Part shown: positions 1-8,049 of the stretch, one piece after another
Numbering within the stretch: the stretch's first letter is position 1
Layout: every line of letters starts with the position of its first letter
Assembly: GCA_905215645.1 (NCBI GenBank)
Contig: CAJMQS010000004.1
Location: 53,218-117,217 of the forward strand
DNA: 64,000 nucleotides
From: an uncultured bacterium
GTDB lineage: Bacteria; Bacillota; Negativicutes; Acidaminococcales; Acidaminococcaceae
Reading direction: 5' to 3'
Made by a program: the position numbers and the translations under genes
Notes under the pieces: model-generated
Told to the model about the DNA's origin: nothing
The model's input: only the letters and a program-made list of their open reading frames with translations
The model's database searches: none

Positions 1-161
1 AGCAGCCGTTCCAGGCCATTGCCCAAGGCCCGCCGTACCTGCAGCCGGGTCCGAGGCGGATAGCCATATTTCTTGCAGACTGCATTCACTGCGTTCCACA
101 GATCCGTCAGGGTATCCAGCAGAGTCCCATCCAGATCGAAGATCACCGCTTGATATTTCAT
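1..161 (-). CDS. HAD-family hydrolase, N-terminal part (phosphoglycolate phosphatase-like)
   Basis: Only the first 53 codons lie in the window; the gene continues past the left edge. Translation from the ATG at 161 begins MKYQAVIFDLDGTLLDTLTD, which contains the DxDGT/L nucleophile motif of haloacid dehalogenase phosphatases, with a small alpha-helical cap domain starting after it. The sequence resembles phosphoglycolate phosphatase and beta-phosphoglucomutase relatives. The substrate cannot be decided from this fragment. It diverges from the secreted-protein gene that starts at 306. Confidence 0.85.
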   Translation of the reverse strand, partial: MKYQAVIFDLDGTLLDTLTDLWNAVNAVCKKYGYPPRTRLQVRRALGNGLERL

Positions 162-305
162 AGATGGATGCACACTCCTTCTGTAGCATTCAGTGTGAGC
201 CGTCCCTCATCCAGGGTGACGGGATACACGCCCACAAGGAAGATGATACCACATCCTGCTAAATTATGGTACAATAAAAGAATCAAACAGAAGGAGAGTG
301 CGTCC

Positions 306-860
306 ATGAAAATCGTACGTTCTTTATTTTTATCCGCCATCCTGGTGCTGACGGCAGCTATGACGGCCTTCGCTTCCCCGGAAGCTCCTACAGATCAGGA
401 AGTGGCCCAGGCTTTCCAAGAAGCCAATACCGTTTACGAATGGTTCGAACACCATCCTCTGGAAACCGACGGCAAAGAGAAAAAAGACACCGGATACATG
501 ATTTATTACACGGTGGCCGACAAGGACTATCCTACCATGCTGGCCCTGAAGACCAAGGTCAACGAATGCTTCACTGAAGCTCTGGCCGGATTCATCATCA
601 GCGACAGCCGGATGTACCGGGAATTTGACGGACGGCTGTATGTGGCCCCCAGTGCCAAGGCCCTGGATCCCCGGAAAGGGACATCCACCATCAATATCGT
701 CCGGGAATCTCCCACCCGCATCAACCTGGAAATTTCCACGCCCATCATGGAAGATCCGGTCCATGGCAAGACCAATGTGGTAGAAACCAAAAAGACCATC
801 TTCCCCTATGTGAAGACCCTGAAAGGCTGGCGGTTCTCCTATTTTGAATCGCTGGAATAG
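306..860 (+). CDS. Secreted protein of unknown function
   Basis: The start at 306 follows an AGAAGGAGAG ribosome site. The longer open frame that begins at 150 has no such site and overlaps the divergent HAD gene. The 184-residue product opens with a classic signal peptide (MKIVRS, then a hydrophobic stretch to AFA/SPEA near residue 24), so it is probably exported. No transmembrane segment follows. The mature part is charged, with a K-rich stretch near residue 55 and no catalytic motif that I recognise. A distant resemblance to small secreted cell-wall inhibitor proteins is possible, but I would not name it on this evidence. It ends at a bidirectional terminator shared with pta. Confidence 0.8.
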   Translation: MKIVRSLFLSAILVLTAAMTAFASPEAPTDQEVAQAFQEANTVYEWFEHHPLETDGKEKKDTGYMIYYTVADKDYPTMLALKTKVNECFTEALAGFIISDSRMYREFDGRLYVAPSAKALDPRKGTSTINIVRESPTRINLEISTPIMEDPVHGKTNVVETKKTIFPYVKTLKGWRFSYFESLE

Positions 861-864
861 AAAA

Positions 865-903
865 AAGAAGAGGCTGTTGCTCCTGCAGCAGCCCCTTCTT
901 TTT
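865..903. terminator. Bidirectional terminator between the secreted-protein gene and pta
   Basis: A G+C-rich stem (AGGCTGTTGC against GCAGCAGCC) is flanked by A-rich and T-rich runs on both sides, so it can terminate the two convergent genes. The stem belongs to a hairpin family seen many times in this window (core GGGGCTGYTGC). Confidence 0.85.
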
Positions 904-914
904 GTATACGATAA

Positions 915-1928
915 TTACTTTCCTTCAGCAGCAATGGCGTCGCTGGCGCAGACAGCCACTACGTCCACCACATCCTGGGTAGAGCAGCCGCGGCTCAAGT
1001 CCAGGACAGGTTTTGCCAGGCCCTGTACCAGAGGCCCAAGGCAGGTAGCACCGCTGAACCGTTCAACCAGCTTGTAGCCGATGTTGGCAGCACACAGGTT
1101 CGGGAAAATCAATACGTTGGCATGACCAGCCACTTTGGAACCAGGAGCCTTCCGTTCGCCTACTTCGGGAACCAGGGCAGCATCAGCCTGGAGTTCGCCG
1201 TCGAATGCGAAGTCCACGTTCCGGGATTTCAGGATTTCAACAGCTTCCTTCACTTTGTCCACTTCTTCGCCGGAGCCGGATCCTTTGGTGGAATAGCACA
1301 GCATAGCCACTTTCGGTTCTGCGATTTCCAGGGTGGTCTTGGCCCGTTCAGCACAGCTTACAGCGATATCGGCCAGCTGTTCAGCGGTCGGTTCGATGAT
1401 GACGCCGCAGTCCCCGAAGACCAGCTTGCCATGATCGCCCAGGTTTTCCTTGTCGCTGAGCACGATGAAGCCGCTGCATACGGTCTTGTTGCCGGGTTTT
1501 ACGCCCACAACCTGCAGGCCGGCTTTGATGGTATCAGCAGAAGTCCGGGTGGAACCGGAAACAACGCCGTCAGCATCGCCCATGGCCAGCAGCCCGGCGC
1601 CAAAGAAGGTGGTATCTTTCAGCATGATTTCCCGTGCTTTTTCCACGGTCATGCCCTTTTTCTTTCTCCGTTCTGCGAAGTAAGCACACAGTTCGTCCAT
1701 TTTTTCATAGGTTGCAGGGTTGACGATCTTTACACCGTCAAAGCTGATGCCCAGACGTTCTGCATCCTTCTGCAGTTTAGCAGGATCCCCTACCAGCACG
1801 ATTTTAGCAAAACCTTCCTTCGTAACGATAGCAGCAGCCTTCAGTGCTCTGTCACTGTCGTTTTCCGGCAGCACAATCACCTTTTGTGCAGGTTTAACAC
1901 GAGCCTTCAGTTCGTCCATAAATGCCAT
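915..1928 (-). CDS. pta: Phosphate acetyltransferase
   Basis: Converts acetyl-CoA and phosphate to acetyl phosphate in the cytoplasm. With AckA (61.4-62.6 kb in this window) it forms the acetate/ATP-yielding end of fermentation. The 337 residues match the short Pta form without the N-terminal DRTGG domain. Recognisable segments are SGSTRTSADTIKAGL near residue 125, the IIEPTAEQLADIA region near 178, CYSTKGSGSG near 212, and the C-terminal GLAKPVLDLSRG. The start is backed by a GGAG site about 8 bases upstream. The gene stands alone with its own promoter and an unusual leader hairpin. Confidence 0.97.
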   Translation of the reverse strand: MAFMDELKARVKPAQKVIVLPENDSDRALKAAAIVTKEGFAKIVLVGDPAKLQKDAERLGISFDGVKIVNPATYEKMDELCAYFAERRKKKGMTVEKAREIMLKDTTFFGAGLLAMGDADGVVSGSTRTSADTIKAGLQVVGVKPGNKTVCSGFIVLSDKENLGDHGKLVFGDCGVIIEPTAEQLADIAVSCAERAKTTLEIAEPKVAMLCYSTKGSGSGEEVDKVKEAVEILKSRNVDFAFDGELQADAALVPEVGERKAPGSKVAGHANVLIFPNLCAANIGYKLVERFSGATCLGPLVQGLAKPVLDLSRGCSTQDVVDVVAVCASDAIAAEGK

Positions 1929-1952
1929 TCCATATCACTCCTACCCAAGTAT

Positions 1953-1980
1953 TAAAAGGCTGGCGCACGGCGCCCCTTTT
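1953..1980 (-). promoter_or_regulatory. Leader hairpin upstream of pta
   Basis: The stem AAAAGGcTGGCGC/GCGCCcCTTTT with a 3-base loop lies between the pta promoter and its ribosome site. On the pta strand the 3' arm runs into CCTTTTAATA, so the hairpin looks like a weak intrinsic terminator inside the 5' leader. This suggests attenuation or mRNA stabilisation; the sequence does not show which. Confidence 0.5.
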
Positions 1981-1990
1981 CACAGCCTAT

Positions 1991-2018
1991 ATTATATCAC
2001 TTTTTACACCAATGCCAA
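1991..2018 (-). promoter_or_regulatory. pta promoter
   Basis: A TTGGCA -35 box and a consensus TATAAT -10 box are separated by 16 bases and read toward pta. Confidence 0.7.
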
Positions 2019-2100
2019 ATCAGAACTTATCCCAATTTAAAACAGGTAATATTCTGATAATACTGGGGAATAGAACGGGACTTCTGCCCCTGAAACAGCT

Positions 2101-2137
2101 AAGGGGCGCTGCACAAAATTGTGCAGCACCCCTTTTT
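2101..2137 (-). terminator. Terminator downstream of the sodium symporter gene
   Basis: A stem with arms GGGGcGCTGCACA and TGTGCAGCaCCCC carries long T runs. On the minus strand it closes the symporter gene. Confidence 0.8.
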
Positions 2138-2153
2138 CCTCGACAGATCCGGC

Positions 2154-3524
2154 TCAGCCGATCCCGCCCAGGGCCGCCCCGATGGCCAAGGCAGCGATGG
2201 CAATGATACAGAAGACATATTTCCCCAAAGGATAGAACCAGGAGCCAATGGGCTTTTCACGGCCCGTATTGACGGCCTTCAGGACAAAATCCTTCCCGCC
2301 GACCCAGTAGAACATCACACCGGCCAGGACCGCACCCAAAGGACAGATGTAAATGGAGACCACGTCCATCCATTCGGAGACGATGCCTTGGATGAGGAGA
2401 GCCGATACACAGCCCAGCACACCGATGGTTGCTACAGCCGGCATCCGTTTGAAGCCGAACTGTTCCTGGAGTGTGGCTACGGGAGCCTCATACAGGTTCA
2501 CCAGGGAGCTGACCCCAGCAAAGAGCACACAGATGAAGAAGATGATGACCACCAGACGGCCTGCCGGCATGCCGTTGAACACAGGGATCAGATGGATGAA
2601 CATCAGGCCGGGGCCGCCGGAAGAGAGCTTTTCCCCGGTGATGGCCATGGCCGGGATGATGACGCAGGCGGCCAGCATAGCAGACAGCAGGTTGAAAAAA
2701 GCTACATATTTGGCAGCTCCCACCACGTCTTCCTTATCGCTGAGATAGGATCCGTAGATGACCGTGCCGCTGCCGGCGATGGACAGGGTGAAGAAAGCCT
2801 GGCCGAACGCATAGACCCACACAAAAGGATTCTTCAAGCCTTCCGGGTCGAAGGTAAAGATATAGCGATATCCACCTTCTGCTCCATCCAGTACGAATAC
2901 ATAGCAGAGCAGGAACAGGAACATGGTGAAGAGGGCCGGCATCATGATCTTGTTGGCTTTTTCGATCCCGCTGGCAACCCCCATCCCCATGATTAGGAAG
3001 GAACCTACGCAGGCCACGATCAGCCAGAAATTGTTGCCGAAGGAAGTGGCCGTGGTTTCAAACAAACTGGCAATCTTGGGCAGATCCTGTCCCATGGCCG
3101 AAAGGCTTCCCGTAAAGGCCAGATAGGTGTATTTCACCACCCAGCCCACCACACAGGTATAGCCGATGGCCAGTGCCAGGGAGCCCAGCACGGGGATCAT
3201 GCCGATCCATTCCCCTTTCTTCCGGTCATGCCAGCGCAGTTCCGTGGCTGTGCCGAAAGCTCCGATGGGGCCGGCTTTGGCAATCCGTCCAAAAGACATT
3301 TCTTCGATGACGCCGGTGGCGGCGATTAAGATGACAAAGAAGAAAAAGGGAATCAGGAAAGTCATCCCGCCGTATTTCGATACCATGACGGGAAAGCGCC
3401 AGATGTTCCCCATCCCTACAGCAGAGCCGATGCAGGCTAAGATAAATCCCCACTTGGACTGAAATCCGTCCCGTTGTTCTTCGGCAGCGATTTGTCCGTT
3501 CATAGCAGTAGTTTCTTCGTTCAT
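2154..3524 (-). CDS. Sodium-dependent amino acid symporter (NSS/SNF family)
   Basis: A membrane carrier of the neurotransmitter:sodium symporter family that imports an amino acid with Na+. The 456 residues start with a polar tail, then the family signature GSAVGMGNIWRFP near residue 33, where unwound TM1 binds Na+ and substrate. About eleven hydrophobic segments follow, as in the bacterial TnaT and Tyt1 branch. In characterised bacteria such 11-TM members lie next to tryptophanase or tyrosine phenol-lyase and carry tryptophan or tyrosine. Here too the neighbour upstream on the same strand is that lyase, so an aromatic amino acid is the likely substrate. The start has a strong AGGAGG site. Confidence 0.93.
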   Translation of the reverse strand: MNEETTAMNGQIAAEEQRDGFQSKWGFILACIGSAVGMGNIWRFPVMVSKYGGMTFLIPFFFFVILIAATGVIEEMSFGRIAKAGPIGAFGTATELRWHDRKKGEWIGMIPVLGSLALAIGYTCVVGWVVKYTYLAFTGSLSAMGQDLPKIASLFETTATSFGNNFWLIVACVGSFLIMGMGVASGIEKANKIMMPALFTMFLFLLCYVFVLDGAEGGYRYIFTFDPEGLKNPFVWVYAFGQAFFTLSIAGSGTVIYGSYLSDKEDVVGAAKYVAFFNLLSAMLAACVIIPAMAITGEKLSSGGPGLMFIHLIPVFNGMPAGRLVVIIFFICVLFAGVSSLVNLYEAPVATLQEQFGFKRMPAVATIGVLGCVSALLIQGIVSEWMDVVSIYICPLGAVLAGVMFYWVGGKDFVLKAVNTGREKPIGSWFYPLGKYVFCIIAIAALAIGAALGGIG

Positions 3525-3553
3525 TTTTTCTCCTCCTGGAGGACAATAAAAGT

Positions 3554-3581
3554 ATTATAGCAGTTTGCAAAATAATTTGAA
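3554..3581 (-). promoter_or_regulatory. Promoter of the sodium symporter gene
   Basis: TTCAAA and TATAAT are spaced by 16 bases, about 30 bases before the symporter start. The lyase terminator lies upstream, so the symporter seems to have its own promoter rather than depending on read-through. Confidence 0.55.
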
Positions 3582-3608
3582 ATGAAAGAAAACGAAAACA
3601 ATTAAGAA

Positions 3609-3643
3609 AGGAGCGATTCCTTAGGGGGTAAGGAATCGCTCCT
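3609..3643 (-). terminator. Terminator of the PLP lyase gene
   Basis: Perfect 15-base arms (AGGAGCGATTCCTTA) enclose a 5-base loop and are followed on the minus strand by TTTCTT. Confidence 0.8.
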
Positions 3644-3700
3644 GAGCCAGTGGATAAAGAAGCGTGTAAGGCGTTCCTTCTCTTTGGAGTTGCCTATTTC

Positions 3701-5350
3701 TTATTTTTGGTCTTCAGAAGGAGCATAGGGTTCCAGGAAGGCATGGAAGTGACGCATGGGCAGTTTGTGGCCCCAGACGATGCGCATGTTGGGGATGGTG
3801 GCACGATCTTCGTACAGTGCCTTCACAGCAGCGATGACATAGTCCAGGTGTTCCTGGGTCAGACGGCTACGGTCGATGGCGAACCGTACTACGTTGGCCA
3901 GTTCTGCCTGCTGTTCCGGAGTCTTCAGGTCATATTCCATGGAATAGTCGCCCAGTTCGGAAACCCGGATGCCGTAGCGGCGGATCAGTTCCAGGGAGAA
4001 GCCTTCACCGGCGAAAGTGGTATGATCCCGTTTGCCGTCGAAGAACTCATCCATGTTGATGTACACAGCGTGGCCGCCGGCCGGCAGCACAACCCCTTTG
4101 ACACCGGCTTTGTAGAAGCCCTGGGCCAGGTATTCGCACTGCTGTACACGTTCGTGCATGTAGTTGAAATCGCAGGATTCATACAGGCCTACTGCCAGAG
4201 CCATGATATCACGGCCGCTCATGCCGCCGTAGGAATCGTTCCCATAGCAGGAGATCTGTTTCACTTTCAGCAGAACACCCACGTCGGTCTTGACAGAGCC
4301 GTCTTCGTTGAAGTCAGAGAAGTTCTTCCAGAACAGCCCTTTATCGCGGAAGGCCAGCATACCGCCCATGTTGGCATGGCCGTCTTTCTTAGCGGACATG
4401 GTGAAGGCATCGCAGTAGGAGAACATTTCGGAAGCGATTTCTGCAATGGATTTATCCCGATAGCCTTCTTCGTTCATCTTGATGAAGTAGCAGTTTTCTG
4501 CCCATCTAGCTACGTCGAATACCAGAGGAATATTGTATTTGTGGGCTACCCGGTTGATTTCCTTGATGTTGCCCATGGAAACAGGCTGTCCACAGATGGG
4601 GTTGTTGGTGATGCAGGTAAAGATCAGAGGGATGTTTTCAGAGCCCACAGTCTGGATCAGCTGTTCCAGTTTTTCGATGTCCATGTTCCCTTTGAACGGG
4701 TTCTTTGCGTATTTGCCGCCTTCGGGGACTTCGTACAGGATTTCCTTATGATACAGGTTCCGGGGGATGGAGCCCATTTGTTTGATGTTCCCTTCAGTGG
4801 TGTCGAAGTGGCCGTTGGAAGGAATGGTGAACACTTTGCCCGGATGGCGTTTGGCCAGGATCTTCCGGACGATTTCCATCAGGACGGATTCTGCAGCACG
4901 GCCCTGTTGGATGATGAAGCTGTTGGGCCGTTCCATCTGTGCAGCGCCACCGTTGAACAGGCCGCCTTCATATTCGCACAGATAGACTTCGTCCATCATT
5001 TTTTCCACGTCCCGGCAGTCGGTGCGGACCAGGTCGATGATCTTCTTCCAGTTCTTTTCGCCGCCCCGTTCGAAGATGTCCCGGAACGTATCCAGCAATA
5101 CATAGTAACCGGTGTTCCGTCCATATGCTTCATCGCCCAGGAACAGGCTGGCCCACTGTTGGTTGGTCATAGCGGTGGTGCCGGAGTCGGACAGCATATC
5201 TACCGTCAGCATGCCGGCAGGGAAAGCGAATTCATTGTAGTGGGTGGCTTTCAGGGCACGTTCCCGCTGTTCAACAGTGACATCAGGGATATCACGGACA
5301 GCGAAGGTGTAATGATGAGGAGCAGGGACGTTCAGTGGATACGTTTTCAT
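3701..5350 (-). CDS. Tryptophanase/tyrosine phenol-lyase family PLP enzyme, long form
   Basis: A fold-type I PLP beta-eliminating lyase. Relatives split tryptophan to indole, or tyrosine to phenol, with pyruvate and ammonia. The PLP lysine is in SAKKDGHANMGG (Lys 322). Asp 279 and Arg 282 in VFDVARWAENCYF match the ring-nitrogen and phosphate contacts of the family, and SDSGTTAMT (55-63) and GDEAYG (72-77) are conserved. At 549 residues it is 80-90 longer than typical members. Most of the excess is an insertion of about 45 residues at positions 96-145, with a smaller one near 345-365. The ends also differ from both classic enzymes, so I cannot choose between indole and phenol release, or another substrate. 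The symporter and regulator beside it support aromatic amino acid use. Confidence 0.88.
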   Translation of the reverse strand: MKTYPLNVPAPHHYTFAVRDIPDVTVEQRERALKATHYNEFAFPAGMLTVDMLSDSGTTAMTNQQWASLFLGDEAYGRNTGYYVLLDTFRDIFERGGEKNWKKIIDLVRTDCRDVEKMMDEVYLCEYEGGLFNGGAAQMERPNSFIIQQGRAAESVLMEIVRKILAKRHPGKVFTIPSNGHFDTTEGNIKQMGSIPRNLYHKEILYEVPEGGKYAKNPFKGNMDIEKLEQLIQTVGSENIPLIFTCITNNPICGQPVSMGNIKEINRVAHKYNIPLVFDVARWAENCYFIKMNEEGYRDKSIAEIASEMFSYCDAFTMSAKKDGHANMGGMLAFRDKGLFWKNFSDFNEDGSVKTDVGVLLKVKQISCYGNDSYGGMSGRDIMALAVGLYESCDFNYMHERVQQCEYLAQGFYKAGVKGVVLPAGGHAVYINMDEFFDGKRDHTTFAGEGFSLELIRRYGIRVSELGDYSMEYDLKTPEQQAELANVVRFAIDRSRLTQEHLDYVIAAVKALYEDRATIPNMRIVWGHKLPMRHFHAFLEPYAPSEDQK

Positions 5351-5734
5351 AAAATTTACCTCCTAGTTTGGGTGCCTGGCACCCAGTAAATTATACGAGA
5401 CACCCCGGTTATCGCAGCTTCTCCACAGAGCATCAAATAACGATGAGCGGTCAGTATCTGTTTGGCACAATCAGGGTGTGAGAATTATTTATTATTTATG
5501 AGTTTATTTTCTTGTTCATTTCCTGATTGCATGTTTATGATACCTTTTTATCAGAAATTTGTCAACACTTTTCTCGCAAAATTTTTATTTTTTTATTATT
5601 TCTTATTCTATGAGAGTATTTTATTATTTTATTTTTGATTATGATATTTTTTTATTAATTCATTGTAATTTCGCTGGATCCATAGTAAAATAGAGAAAAA
5701 CAGAGTTTGAAGCAGAAGAATAAGAAAGGAGCCC
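5351..5734. promoter_or_regulatory. A+T-rich divergent control region between the lyase and its regulator
   Basis: This 384-base gap is far richer in A+T than its surroundings. On the lyase side there is a good promoter (TTGACA at 5560-5565 and TATCAT at 5537-5542, both on the minus strand, 17 apart), then a leader of about 180 bases. A GGGTGCC/GGCACCC hairpin lies just before the lyase ribosome site (5371-5385). I found no tnaC-like leader peptide with a critical Trp; the only short leader frame encodes MNKKINS and lacks a convincing ribosome site. A regulator promoter lies at the other end. An operator for the YheO-like protein is expected here, but I cannot point to it. Confidence 0.6.
5663..5691 (+). 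promoter_or_regulatory. Promoter of the YheO-type regulator
   Basis: TTGTAA and TAAAAT are separated by 17 bases, 44 bases ahead of the regulator start. Confidence 0.55.
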
Positions 5735-6517
5735 ATGATGTCACCCTTCCAGCTCAGGAAATTCACCCAGCTTGTAGAATTCTTAAGTCTGACCCTGGGG
5801 CCAGATTATGAAATCGTCCTTTATGATATGAAGCAGGATACGCCCTGTGTAGTGGCTATTGCCAATGGCCACATCACCGGCCGGACCGTAGGCGCCCAGA
5901 TGACGAAGGCCGCCCGGGAGATGCTGGCCCAAAAAAGTTATGAAAAGGAAAACTGGAAGCTGAACTATCAGGGGGTTTCCGCCAATGGCCATCTGCTCCG
6001 CTGCTCCAGTATGTTCCTCAAAGACCGGGACGGGAGCCTGATCGGCCTTCTGTGCATCAATTTCGACGATTCCCGATACCGTGCCCTTTCTTCCAAGGTC
6101 TACAGCCTGTGCCATCCCGACCAGTACATCAATGCAGAACCCAGCTTCTTTTCCTATACTGATCTCCATGCCATGGATCTGGAAGACAGAGGGGAACCGC
6201 CCGTCCTCAAGAGCCCGGAACCGGCTTCCTCTCTGACAGCAGCCGTGGAACCGGTTCCCTCCCAGGAATCGGAAGCTCCCAGCGAAAGTGGCAATTCCTT
6301 GGACACCATCTTGGAAGGGGTGCTCCAGCAGGACCTGGCTGCTTCCCCGGCACAGGGCAAAATGACCCAGAAGAAAAAGCTGGAATTGACCCGGATCCTG
6401 GAACAAAAAGGATTCTTCCTGCTGAAAGGAGCCGTCCCCAAGGCAGCAGAAGCCCTCAACTGTTCCCAAGCTACCATGTACCGGTATCTGACCCAGATCA
6501 AAAAGGAAAAGGAATAA
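5735..6517 (+). CDS. YheO-like PAS/helix-turn-helix transcriptional regulator
   Basis: The 260 residues divide into an N-terminal YheO-type PAS-like sensor (about 5-120), a proline- and serine-rich linker (about 145-200), and a C-terminal helix-turn-helix (about 212-258: KKKLELTRILEQKGFF, then AAEALNCSQATMYRYL) of the DauR type. Such proteins control neighbouring amino acid catabolic genes; here the divergent neighbours are the PLP lyase and, further on, its symporter. The ligand is unknown. Two adjacent ATG codons (5735 and 5738) follow an AAAGGAG site; the second has the better spacing. Confidence 0.88.
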   Translation: MMSPFQLRKFTQLVEFLSLTLGPDYEIVLYDMKQDTPCVVAIANGHITGRTVGAQMTKAAREMLAQKSYEKENWKLNYQGVSANGHLLRCSSMFLKDRDGSLIGLLCINFDDSRYRALSSKVYSLCHPDQYINAEPSFFSYTDLHAMDLEDRGEPPVLKSPEPASSLTAAVEPVPSQESEAPSESGNSLDTILEGVLQQDLAASPAQGKMTQKKKLELTRILEQKGFFLLKGAVPKAAEALNCSQATMYRYLTQIKKEKE

Positions 6518-6563
6518 AAAAAGCTGTGAAAAAATGATTTCTCATTTTTTCACAGCTTTTTTT
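6516..6563. terminator. Bidirectional terminator, regulator/tsaD
   Basis: A long stem (GCTGTGAAAAAATG against CATTTTTTCACAGC) is flanked by A and T runs. The stop codons of both convergent genes touch or lie in it. The stem and loop are nearly the same as those of the hairpin at 21803. Confidence 0.9.
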
Positions 6564-7581
6564 ATTCTCCCAACTTCAAGCTGGGATCTGCATTCAGATC
6601 CAGGCTGGCAAAATCCTGGTTCAGATACTGGTAATACCCTCTCACCCCGATCATCACCGCATTGTCCGTGCAGAGGATGGGTGTGGGATGGACCAGTTCT
6701 GCCCCAGCCGCTCTGGCTCCTTCAGCCAGTGCTTCCTGGAGATGCCGGTTGGCTGAAACGCCTCCGGCCAGGACGATCTTTTTAAGGCCTGTGGCTCGGA
6801 TCGCCTCCTGGCTCCTTTTGACCAGCACATCCACGATGGCCTGCTGGAAGGAAGCCGCCACATCTTCCCGACGGAAACCGCTTTTCCGCTGTTCTTCCGT
6901 GTGGATATAGTTGATGACGGCACTTTTCAGGCCGCTGAAGCTGAAATCAAAGCAGCCGGATAAAAGAGGCCTGGGAAAATCCACAGCCGCCGGATCCCCA
7001 TTCTTGGCCAGCCGTTCGATTTCCGGTCCACCCGGGTAAGGCAGGCCCATGAACCGGGCAATTTTGTCGAAAGCCTCTCCAGCCGCATCGTCCCGAGTCT
7101 GACCCAGGAGCCGGAAAGTATTATAATCTTCCACTACCAGAAGGGAGGTATGTCCCCCGCTGACCACCAGAGCCAAGAAGGGAGGCTGCAGCTCGGGGTC
7201 CGCTAGGAAGTTGGCGAACACATGGCCTTCCAGGTGATTCACCCCGATCAAAGGCTTCCCACTTCCCAGCGCCAGCCCCTTGGCAGCACTGAGGCCCACT
7301 AGGAGCGCCCCCACCAGTCCCGGTCCATAGGTCACTGCAATAGCATCCACGTCCTGCAGAGTCAGGCCTGCATCCGTCAGAGCCTTGTGGATGACCGGCA
7401 TCACATGTTCGATATGTTTCCGAGAAGCGATTTCCGGCACCACGCCTCCGAATTTCCGATGGACCAGGATCTGGGTGGATACCACGTTGGACAGCACTTC
7501 CCGCCCGTTTCGGACCACCGCCGCAGCGGTCTCGTCACAGCTGCTTTCGATTCCCAAAATATTGATTGTCTTTTCCGTCAT
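6562..7581 (-). CDS. tsaD: tRNA N6-threonylcarbamoyladenosine synthase subunit TsaD
   Basis: Transfers threonylcarbamoyl from TC-AMP to A37 of ANN-decoding tRNAs, with TsaB and TsaE (both encoded here). The 339 residues show the ASKHA-type ATPase fold: ESSCDET near 12-18, the metal-binding HLEGH (His 116, His 120), SGGHTS near 151, and GGVSANRHL near 270. It is the last gene of tsaE-tsaB-rimI-tsaD, and its stop codon falls inside the terminator shared with the regulator gene. Confidence 0.97.
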   Translation of the reverse strand: MTEKTINILGIESSCDETAAAVVRNGREVLSNVVSTQILVHRKFGGVVPEIASRKHIEHVMPVIHKALTDAGLTLQDVDAIAVTYGPGLVGALLVGLSAAKGLALGSGKPLIGVNHLEGHVFANFLADPELQPPFLALVVSGGHTSLLVVEDYNTFRLLGQTRDDAAGEAFDKIARFMGLPYPGGPEIERLAKNGDPAAVDFPRPLLSGCFDFSFSGLKSAVINYIHTEEQRKSGFRREDVAASFQQAIVDVLVKRSQEAIRATGLKKIVLAGGVSANRHLQEALAEGARAAGAELVHPTPILCTDNAVMIGVRGYYQYLNQDFASLDLNADPSLKLGE

Positions 7582-7593
7582 AATCTCCTCAAT

Positions 7594-8049
7594 TCACAGG
7601 TCCCGGCGCATCAGGATGGCCGCTTCTCCGCTGTCTCCATAATACCCCTCACGCCGGCCGCATTCCTGGAAACCCATATGATCATAGGTCCGGCGGGCAG
7701 GAAGATTCCCTTCCCGGACTTCCAGAGTCATTTCCGCCGCGTCCAGCCGGATGGCTTCCGCCAGCATGGCTTCTAAGAGGGCCAACCCCAGTTTTTCTCC
7801 TCGGCGCTGAGGATCCACTGCCAGCCGCATGACCTGGGCTTCTCCAGCCACCAGCCAGAACCCTCCGAAAGCCACCGGCTCTCCGTCATCCAAAAGAGCG
7901 ATATAATGACTCAGCCGGCCTTCCAGTTCGTCCTCCCAGGTTCCCTGGGACCAGGGTTCCGCAAAAGATCCTGCATCCAGAGGCAGCAGCCACTCCAAGT
8001 CTTTCCGAAGAAGGGGTCTTACTGTCCTTCCGGATGTCTTTTTTCCCAT
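7594..8049 (-). CDS. rimI: GNAT acetyltransferase, RimI-like (ribosomal protein S18 alanine N-acetyltransferase)
   Basis: The 151 residues form a GNAT domain. The acetyl-CoA loop is in VDPQRRGEKLGLALL (about 80-94) and the conserved ARRTYDHMGF motif lies near 118-127. Between tsaB and tsaD this is the usual place of rimI. The start overlaps the end of tsaB by 31 bases, which suggests translational coupling; a somewhat later start is also possible. Confidence 0.85.
   Translation of the reverse strand: MGKKTSGRTVRPLLRKDLEWLLPLDAGSFAEPWSQGTWEDELEGRLSHYIALLDDGEPVAFGGFWLVAGEAQVMRLAVDPQRRGEKLGLALLEAMLAEAIRLDAAEMTLEVREGNLPARRTYDHMGFQECGRREGYYGDSGEAAILMRRDL

Noticed and set aside
150..305. Longer start (position 150) for the secreted-protein gene
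   Set aside because: It would overlap the divergent HAD gene and bury the signal peptide; the ATG at 306 has a good ribosome site.
5351..5530. tnaC-like leader peptide before the tryptophanase-family gene
   Set aside because: The only short leader frame (MNKKINS) has no Trp and no proper ribosome site.
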